Positions 1 to 5,637 of a stretch of DNA of 5,637 nt are shown in pieces. Every line of letters begins with the position of its first letter. Positions within the stretch are counted from its first letter, which is position 1. The position numbers and the translations under genes were made by a program. Below the pieces are notes generated by a model that was not told the DNA's origin, did not search any database, and was given only the letters and a program-made list of their open reading frames with translations. Origin of the DNA: UBA4655 sp964585575 (GTDB taxonomy: Bacteria; Planctomycetota; Planctomycetia; Pirellulales; UBA1268); NCBI GenBank assembly GCA_964585575.1, contig CAZPEM010000177.1:1-5637 (forward strand), in the 5' to 3' direction.

Positions 1-1035
1 GTCGAGCAGGTTCACCCAGAACATCTGCGGCAGGTCGACGTTGTTGAGCACCTCGACCTTGTAGGGGCTCCAGTACTCGAACGGACCGAAGAAGTTCCAA
101 TTCGGGCCGCGGAGGAACGTGCCCAGAATGATCAGCGTGATCCAGAGTTCGAGGAAACCGAACTGGAAGGTGAGGTAGCCGAACTTCCGCTCGGCGATCG
201 AGTAGTAGCCGTTTCCCTTCTTGTTGTAGTCGAGATAGGGAATCGCCATGAGCCCGAAGATCACGAGGCTCGGCAGCACGACTCCGGCATACCACGGATC
301 GAAGTAGACGAGCATCTCCTGGAGCCCCAGGAAGTACCACGGCGCCTTCGACGGGTTCGGCGTCTTGACGCTCGAGGCCGGCTCCTCGAGCGGCGCCTGC
401 AGCAGGATCGCCCAGGCCAGGAGGAACGCCGACACGGCCACCATGCAGATGAGTTCCGTGTAGACGAGGTCGGGCCAGACGAGCACCTTCTCGTCGTCGA
501 GCTTCTCCATCGGCGGCTCGCCCCGGGCGATCCGTTCGTCGTTCACGACCGCCTGCTTCGTGGCGACCCAGGTGAAGAACGCGAGCAGGAAGACGAGCCC
601 GACGATCGGCACGTTGTCGGGCTTCATGACGATGGACGCGAAGTTGGCGTCGGCCATCGAGAGCCCCATCGCCAGGAGCGACACGTTCAGGATCGTCCAG
701 GCCACCATCGGCTGCACGAAAAACTTGCGAAACACGAACAGGATCACAAGCAGCGCCGTGGTGCCGAGCGTGTAGATCACCGGGCCGGAGAGGGCGTTCA
801 CGGCCGCACGCACCGCCGCCGGCAGGGCCGGCACGAGCGACGGACTGCCGGTGAGCGCCAAGCCGCAGAGAACCATCATGGCGCCGGCGAATACGGTCCA
901 GACGAGGGCCCATCCGGGCTGGTTTTTCTTCTGCCAGAGGATCAAGGCGGCGATCGCGTTGGCGATCGCGATGGCGGCATAGTAGCCGCCCAGGAAGCCG
1001 GAAACGTCCTTCAGAAACAGTTCGGGGGAATGCAT
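1..1035 (-). CDS. Cytochrome b C-terminal / subunit IV-like protein with an extra N-terminal multi-helix membrane region (partial, 3' end cut by window)
   Basis: This open frame of 345 codons has no stop before the window edge. It starts at an ATG only 9 nt after the cytochrome b6 stop codon, so the two are probably translationally coupled; the ribosome site is weak (GAAAG). Residues about 183-310 match the cytochrome b C-terminal domain/PetD. They show a WPDL entry motif (187-190), a membrane helix at about 191-212, the Qo-site loop APWY (231-234) followed by FLGLQE, then helices at about 246-267 and 286-308. This domain completes the quinol-oxidising site with the b6 subunit in the membrane. 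Residues 1-180 are additional and hydrophobic, with about five likely membrane helices (about 13-34, 43-62, 85-104, 111-128 and 142-160); PetD lacks these. The C terminus after residue 345 is unseen and could carry more domains, such as a cytochrome c. The cytochrome b C-terminal assignment is firm; the role of the N-terminal region is unknown. Confidence 0.88.
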   Translation of the reverse strand, partial: MHSPELFLKDVSGFLGGYYAAIAIANAIAALILWQKKNQPGWALVWTVFAGAMMVLCGLALTGSPSLVPALPAAVRAAVNALSGPVIYTLGTTALLVILFVFRKFFVQPMVAWTILNVSLLAMGLSMADANFASIVMKPDNVPIVGLVFLLAFFTWVATKQAVVNDERIARGEPPMEKLDDEKVLVWPDLVYTELICMVAVSAFLLAWAILLQAPLEEPASSVKTPNPSKAPWYFLGLQEMLVYFDPWYAGVVLPSLVIFGLMAIPYLDYNKKGNGYYSIAERKFGYLTFQFGFLELWITLIILGTFLRGPNWNFFGPFEYWSPYKVEVLNNVDLPQMFWVNLLD

Positions 1036-1044
1036 GGATTTCTT

Positions 1045-1818
1045 TCAGAGCGGCCCGCTGATGCCGCCGTCCTTTCGCACCCGCCAAAAATGGATGGCAA
1101 GCAGGAGTGCCACGGCGAGGGGGATCGCAATGCAGTGCAACACGTAGAACCGATTGAGCGTTTCCTCACCCACGAACCTGGCCCCCAGCAGCCCGAAACG
1201 GGCGTCGGAGCCGTCGGTGATCATGTCGATGCCGCCGATCGAGAGCAGCTGCTGTCCGGGCCCCTCGTACCCGAGAATCGGCGTGGCCCTCGCCATGTTC
1301 GACCCCACCGTGATCGCCCAGATGGCCAGCTGGTCCCACGGCAGCAGATAGCCGGTGAACGAGAGCAGCAGCGTGAGCAGGAGCAGGATCACGCCGATCA
1401 CCCAGTTGAACTCCCGGGGCGGCTTGTAGCTCCCGGTGAGAAACACGCGGTACATGTGGAGCCACGTCGTGATTACCATGGCGTGGGCACCCCAGCGGTG
1501 CAACTCACGCAAAATGCCCAGGCTCGTCACGTCGCGGAGCGCGAGAATGTCGTTGTAGGCCCATTCGAGCGTGGGGCGGTAGTAGAACATCAGAAGCACG
1601 CCCGTGACCGTTTCGACGAGAAAGAGGAAAAACGTCACGCCTCCCATGCACCAGGTGAAGGAGAGGGCGATGCCCTGCTTCTTGATCGACACCGGATGGA
1701 GGTGGAGGAAGAAGTTCGTCAGCATCACCACGATCCGGTTTCGCCGGTCGAGCGGCATCGGGTGCCTGAAGATGCTCTTCCAGATCTGCGAGTTTCGGAT
1801 CGTTTCGCCGATGGCCAT
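1045..1818 (-). CDS. Cytochrome b6-type subunit of a Rieske/cytochrome b complex (N-terminal four-helix cytochrome b)
   Basis: This 257-residue integral membrane protein binds the two b haems and, with subunit IV, oxidises quinol. Helix B carries H107 and H121 (14 apart) and helix D carries H228 and H243. The spacing of 15 in helix D is the b6 type; mitochondrial-type cytochrome b has 14. Other matches to b6 are FYYRP (78-82), HRW (107-109), the Qo segment GYLLPWDQ (156-163), NRFYVLH before helix D, and the C-terminal end GISGPL. C57, in the run WCMGG, aligns with the b6 cysteine that covalently holds haem c_i. The protein ends after helix D, as in the split b6/subunit IV arrangement. A loop before helix D is about 20 residues longer than in chloroplast b6. 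The ATG at 1816-1818 has only a distant AAGGA (14 nt upstream), and no upstream in-frame start is obvious. It is the middle gene of the Rieske-b6-subunit IV operon, with a 72-nt gap after the Rieske gene. Confidence 0.95.
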   Translation of the reverse strand: MAIGETIRNSQIWKSIFRHPMPLDRRNRIVVMLTNFFLHLHPVSIKKQGIALSFTWCMGGVTFFLFLVETVTGVLLMFYYRPTLEWAYNDILALRDVTSLGILRELHRWGAHAMVITTWLHMYRVFLTGSYKPPREFNWVIGVILLLLTLLLSFTGYLLPWDQLAIWAITVGSNMARATPILGYEGPGQQLLSIGGIDMITDGSDARFGLLGARFVGEETLNRFYVLHCIAIPLAVALLLAIHFWRVRKDGGISGPL

Positions 1819-1890
1819 GGCTGGACTCGGATTCCTTTTCGTGCGGGGAGTGCTTGCCGTGCTGTGAGTGTGGGTCGCGTGAGGCCCTGG

Positions 1891-3033
1891 CTAGACGGTG
1901 ACGAACGACGAGGGATCGGCCCACTGCCCCAGTTCTTCCTGGAATGTCCGGCTCTTGTCGATCTCGAGCTGGCCGTCGTCGGCCACCTTGATGGCATACC
2001 GCTCGAGCGGCCTGGGGGCGGGGCCCTCGAAGTTGACGCCGTCCTTGTAGAACCCGCTGCCGTGGCAGGGGCACTTGAACTTCTGCTCGGCTTCGAGCCA
2101 GTTGGGCGTGCAGCCGAGGTGCGTGCAGACGGTCTTCAGGGCGTAGATCTGCTGCTGCCCCTGGACCTCGCTGTTGACCACCCAGACGCCGTACTGCGCC
2201 ACGAACTTCGTCTCCACCTTGCCCGAAGGGAACCCATCCTTGAAGCCGACCTTGAACCGGCTCGGCGGCTCGGCCAGCACGTTCGGGAAGAGGAACCTCG
2301 CGAGCCCCAGCGTGAAGAGGCCGCCCGTGACGGAGAGCGCGGTGAAGCCCACCGCCATGAACGACCCGAGCGCGATCTCGAGAAAGCCGCGGCGATCCTC
2401 CCCTTCCTCGGCAGCCTTCTTCGCCGGCTGCGGCTTGGCGGGCATCTTCGGCATCGGCATTTTCGGAGCCGCCGCGGCGGCTGCCGGGGCTCCCTTCTTT
2501 TCCGGGGCCGACCGGGGCTTTTCCGGCCTCGGCGGGATCGACGCGTCTGCCTTGCTCACCGGTCCGGGTTTCGCCGCTGCCCGGGCCGAGGCGAGGATGC
2601 TCGCGGTGTCGAGCGACGTGAACGGCTTGGCGGCCGGCTTCGAGGCAGCAGCCGGCTTGCTTGCAGCCGATTTCGCGGCCGGTCCCGGCTTCGCCACAGC
2701 CGGTTTCGCCACAGCCGGCTTTTCGGCGGAGTCAGTGGCCGCCGCCTCTCCAGCAGGCTGGTTTTTCCGAGCCATAGCGAGAATATCTTTCACGCTCGGG
2801 CGATCGCCAGCCCCGGCAGCTGCCGGCTTTGCGGCGCCGGCCTTCGCTGCTGCAGGTTTTGGCGTTGCAGGCTTCGGAGAGACAGAGTCCGCCGCCGCAG
2901 GCGATTCCGCCGCCTCAGGTGAACCAGAAACCGTCGGCACTTCCGCCGGCGTCGGATTCGCACCGCCGCCCGCTTTTTCTGCCCGCGCGGCCGCCAGAAT
3001 TTCGGCGACCGACATTTTCTTCCGCTCAGCCAT
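1891..3033 (-). CDS. Rieske [2Fe-2S] iron-sulfur protein of a cytochrome bc/b6-type complex, with long Ala/Pro/Lys-rich N-terminal tail
   Basis: The Rieske subunit takes one electron from quinol at the Qo site and passes it to a c-type cytochrome. Numbering is from the ATG at 3031-3033 (380 residues). Box 1, CTHLGC (C303, H305, C308), and box 2, CPCHGSG (C321, C323, H324), supply the two Cys and two His cluster ligands plus the disulfide pair C308/C323. Residues 214-218, RRGFL, precede a hydrophobic segment (about 222-247). This fits the Tat-dependent membrane anchor usual for Rieske proteins, which leaves the N terminus in the cytoplasm and the cluster domain outside. Residues 1-213 are an unusual Ala/Pro/Lys-rich tail with three copies of a S-V-x-[DE]-I-L-A-x-A-R-like motif (8-17, 80-89, 142-151). 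Typical bacterial Rieske subunits are about 150-200 residues long. The start was chosen because GAGGGG lies 5 nt upstream; a GTG 6 nt further upstream overlaps that site. It is the first gene of the operon with the b6 and subunit IV genes. Confidence 0.94.
   Translation of the reverse strand: MAERKKMSVAEILAAARAEKAGGGANPTPAEVPTVSGSPEAAESPAAADSVSPKPATPKPAAAKAGAAKPAAAGAGDRPSVKDILAMARKNQPAGEAAATDSAEKPAVAKPAVAKPGPAAKSAASKPAAASKPAAKPFTSLDTASILASARAAAKPGPVSKADASIPPRPEKPRSAPEKKGAPAAAAAAPKMPMPKMPAKPQPAKKAAEEGEDRRGFLEIALGSFMAVGFTALSVTGGLFTLGLARFLFPNVLAEPPSRFKVGFKDGFPSGKVETKFVAQYGVWVVNSEVQGQQQIYALKTVCTHLGCTPNWLEAEQKFKCPCHGSGFYKDGVNFEGPAPRPLERYAIKVADDGQLEIDKSRTFQEELGQWADPSSFVTV
2690..2718 (-). repeat. 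15-bp tandem repeat in the Rieske N-terminal tail
   Basis: TTCGCCACAGCCGG (plus-strand reading) occurs at 2690-2703 and 2705-2718, a period of 15 bp. It encodes two successive KPAVA units in the Ala/Pro/Lys-rich tail and preserves the frame. It shows that the tail can grow by in-frame duplication. Confidence 0.75.
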
Positions 3034-3038
3034 CGACA

Positions 3039-3044
3039 CCCCTC
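3039..3044 (-). promoter_or_regulatory. Shine-Dalgarno site of the Rieske gene
   Basis: On the minus strand this reads GAGGGG, 5 nt before the ATG at 3031-3033. It is the clearest ribosome site in the window and it decides the start codon. The in-frame GTG at 3037-3039 would use the last G of this site and is therefore unlikely. Confidence 0.65.
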
Positions 3045-3087
3045 ATGGAGAACCCTGAATGGCCAAATTGTCCGGGGTTTTTGAAGT

Positions 3088-3105
3088 TCGTGATTTTTTT
3101 CACGA
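3088..3105. promoter_or_regulatory. Perfect 18-bp inverted repeat, candidate CRP/FNR-family operator
   Basis: The sequence is TCGTGA-TTTTTT-TCACGA: two perfect 6-bp arms around a 6-nt T/A spacer. The GTGA-N6-TCAC core has the architecture of CRP-family sites (TGTGA-N6-TCACA). It lies 55-72 nt upstream of the Rieske ATG, in the divergent region. If the promoter at 3117-3144 is used, the repeat falls just downstream of the start site, where a bound protein would repress. If transcription instead starts near 3055-3060, it lies close to the class II activator position. In RNA it could also fold as a short hairpin. The repeat is seen directly; the regulator is inferred. Confidence 0.45.
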
Positions 3106-3116
3106 TGTCCTGATTA

Positions 3117-3144
3117 ACTGTATCGGCACCGCTTGGGCTGTCAA
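3117..3144 (-). promoter_or_regulatory. Candidate sigma-70-type promoter for the Rieske/cytochrome b operon
   Basis: On the minus strand, a perfect -35 hexamer TTGACA (3139-3144) is followed after 16 nt by TACAGT (3117-3122), which matches TATAAT at 4 of 6 positions. The predicted start is near 3109-3110, giving a leader of about 75 nt that contains the 18-bp inverted repeat and the GAGGGG ribosome site. The -35 match is strong and the -10 is moderate. No transcript evidence is available. Confidence 0.45.
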
Positions 3145-3315
3145 TGTCGTTCGTCCGCCGAAGCCGAGGGGTGGGCGAGATTTGCCGGTGCCGGGCCCTC
3201 GGGACGATCGTGGAGTGTCGATAGCCGGCCGCGGAAGGGCCGACCCTCGGGAAAGCTTCGAAAATCGCTACACTCCGCGGGCCGCCGTTGGAACGGATGA
3301 CTTCGGAATGATCGG

Positions 3316-4686
<1,371 letters not shown>

Positions 4687-4714
4687 AGAAACCGGGACCG
4701 CCTCGGGGCGAACG

Positions 4715-5637
4715 ATGAAACTAAGGGCTGGCATCGTCGGGCTCGGCAGCCAGTGGGAACAGCGGTATAAGCCCGCCCTGCGGGCGCTGGCAGACCGCTT
4801 CGAGGTCCGCGGCATCTGCGAACAGGTCGCGCACCGCGCGGCGAAGGCGGCGGCGGAGTTCGGCGCCGTGGCCGTCGACGGCTACCGGGCGCTCGCGGCC
4901 CGCGACGACGTGGACGTCATCCTCTACCTGGCGGACCAGTGGTGCGGTCCGATGCCGATCCTCGCCGCCTGTGACCACGGCAAGGCGGTCTACTCGGCGA
5001 TCTCGCTGCCGGTCGACGTGCCCGAGGCGGAACAGCTGCGGGCGAGGATCGACGCCTCCGGAATCGCCTTCATGGCGGAGTTGCCGCGACGGCATGCCCC
5101 CGCGACCGTGCGACTGAAGGAACTCATTGCGACCCGGCTCGGCACGCCGCGGATGCTCTTCTGCCACCGCCGCGTGCCTCTTGGAAGGCGGTCCGCCCCC
5201 AGCCCGCCCCGCGACCGTGCGAGCGAGGCCCGCGACCTCATGGAACTCGTCGATTGGTGCCGCTACGTCGCGGGCGCCGAGCCGACGAGCGTGGTCGCCG
5301 TGCGGCACGCCGAAGCCCCGGGCGGCCTCGACGACTACCAGATGATGAGCCTCGACTTCACGCAGGAAGGCCGCCCCGGCGACGGCGCGATCGCGCAGGT
5401 GAGCTGCGGATACTACATGCCGGAGCAGTGGGAGGAGGCCGTGGGATTCCGCCCCCCCCCCGCCCTGCAGGTCGTCTGCACCAACGGCATCGCCTTCGTC
5501 GACCTCCCCTCGAGCCTCGTGTGGTTCGACTCGTTCGGCCGCCACCAGGAGTCGCTCGACAGCGACCGGCCCGTCGACGAGCACATGCTCATCCAGTTTC
5601 ACCGCAAGGTGACGAGCCTCGTGCGGGCCGTGAGCGG
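4715..5637 (+). CDS. Gfo/Idh/MocA-type NAD(P)-binding oxidoreductase (partial, 3' end cut by window)
   Basis: An uninterrupted frame of 307 codons reaches the window edge. The N-terminal Rossmann fold is shown by AGIVGLGSQ (5-13), with a predicted beta-alpha-beta pattern and an acidic/turn region (GICEQ, 33-37) at the end of strand 2. The second half has the alpha/beta fold of the family, with segments such as GAEPTSVVAV (187-196), DYQMMSLDF (207-215) and NGIAFVDLPSSLVWFD (257-272). The family acts on sugars, inositols and related compounds; no substrate can be assigned here. Two family hallmarks are altered. The usual E-K-P after the Rossmann domain reads S-L-P (97-99), and the usual H-x-x-D reads E177-L-V-D180. 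It may therefore be a divergent or non-canonical member. It starts 28 nt after purD on the same strand, with only a weak GGGGCG ribosome site, so co-transcription is likely. Confidence 0.85.
   Translation, partial: MKLRAGIVGLGSQWEQRYKPALRALADRFEVRGICEQVAHRAAKAAAEFGAVAVDGYRALAARDDVDVILYLADQWCGPMPILAACDHGKAVYSAISLPVDVPEAEQLRARIDASGIAFMAELPRRHAPATVRLKELIATRLGTPRMLFCHRRVPLGRRSAPSPPRDRASEARDLMELVDWCRYVAGAEPTSVVAVRHAEAPGGLDDYQMMSLDFTQEGRPGDGAIAQVSCGYYMPEQWEEAVGFRPPPALQVVCTNGIAFVDLPSSLVWFDSFGRHQESLDSDRPVDEHMLIQFHRKVTSLVRAVS

Larger units (their letters stand above)
3034..3315. other. Divergent intergenic region between the respiratory operon and purD
   Basis: These 282 nt separate two oppositely transcribed units. 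The left half is less GC-rich and contains the promoter candidate and the inverted repeat for the Rieske gene. The right half contains a weak -10-like TACACT (3269-3274) facing purD, without a recognisable -35, and two copies of CCCTCGGGA (3196-3204 and 3244-3252). No convincing gene is seen here: the open frame on the plus strand from 3059 to 3328 has no recognisable domain and runs into the purD start. Confidence 0.6.

Noticed and set aside
1819..1890. Possible terminator or attenuator between the Rieske and cytochrome b6 genes.
   Set aside because: No stable stem followed by a U-run is seen in the 72-nt gap; it is better read as an ordinary intra-operon spacer.
2467..2482. Perfect 16-bp palindrome AGCCGCCGCGGCGGCT.
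   Set aside because: It lies inside the poly-Ala coding stretch of the Rieske tail and is explained by GC-rich Ala codons.
1030..2922. Very long open frame on the plus strand (630 codons) opposite the Rieske and cytochrome b6 genes.
   Set aside because: It is antisense to two genes with clear catalytic motifs, is rich in Arg/His/Glu as expected for a GC-rich shadow frame, and shows no domain.
3037..3039. GTG start codon for the Rieske gene, two codons upstream of the ATG.
   Set aside because: It overlaps the GAGGGG ribosome site, which is correctly spaced for the ATG at 3031-3033.
2174..3058. Plus-strand open frame (294 codons), Ala/Gly/Phe-rich, opposite the Rieske tail.
   Set aside because: Its repetitive look is the mirror of the Ala/Pro/Lys-rich Rieske tail. 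The Rieske frame continues into an unmistakable cluster-binding domain.
3196..3252. Two copies of CCCTCGGGA, 48 bp apart, upstream of purD.
   Set aside because: They are short and GC-rich, with no symmetry or spacing that suggests an operator; chance is likely.
4721..5602. Minus-strand open frame (293 codons) opposite the oxidoreductase.
   Set aside because: The plus-strand frame shows a Rossmann motif and runs uninterrupted from its start to the window edge. The antisense product has no domain.

Overview
This GC-rich window holds two divergent transcription blocks, with five protein-coding genes, two of them cut by the window edges. Three features point to a planctomycete-type bacterium: an expanded-type Gfo/Idh/MocA protein, a Rieske protein with a long Ala/Pro/Lys-rich N-terminal tail, and weak Shine-Dalgarno sites. 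This is an inference from protein style, not from a marker gene.

Left block, minus strand, read from 3033 down to 1: a Rieske [2Fe-2S] protein (1891-3033), a cytochrome b6-type subunit with four haem-ligand histidines (1045-1818), and a cytochrome b C-terminal/subunit IV-type protein that runs off the left edge (1-1035). Together they form the core of a quinol:cytochrome c (or other acceptor) oxidoreductase with a split, b6f/b6c-like cytochrome b. Several details are non-textbook. The Rieske protein carries about 213 cytoplasmic residues, with three copies of a short helical motif, ahead of its twin-arginine/membrane anchor. The b6 subunit keeps a cysteine at the position that binds haem c_i in b6f complexes. 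Subunit IV has about 180 extra N-terminal residues with about five predicted membrane helices, and its Qo motif reads APWY instead of PEWY.

Middle, 3034-3315: a divergent intergenic region. It holds a TTGACA/TACAGT promoter candidate for the respiratory operon and an 18-bp perfect inverted repeat (TCGTGA-N6-TCACGA) that resembles a CRP/FNR-family operator.

Right block, plus strand: purD (3316-4686; GAR synthetase of purine biosynthesis), then, 28 nt later, a Gfo/Idh/MocA-type Rossmann oxidoreductase (4715 to the right edge, 3' truncated). The latter lacks the usual EKP lysine and the usual HxxD histidine. No tRNA, rRNA, CRISPR array, insertion sequence or convincing terminator was seen.
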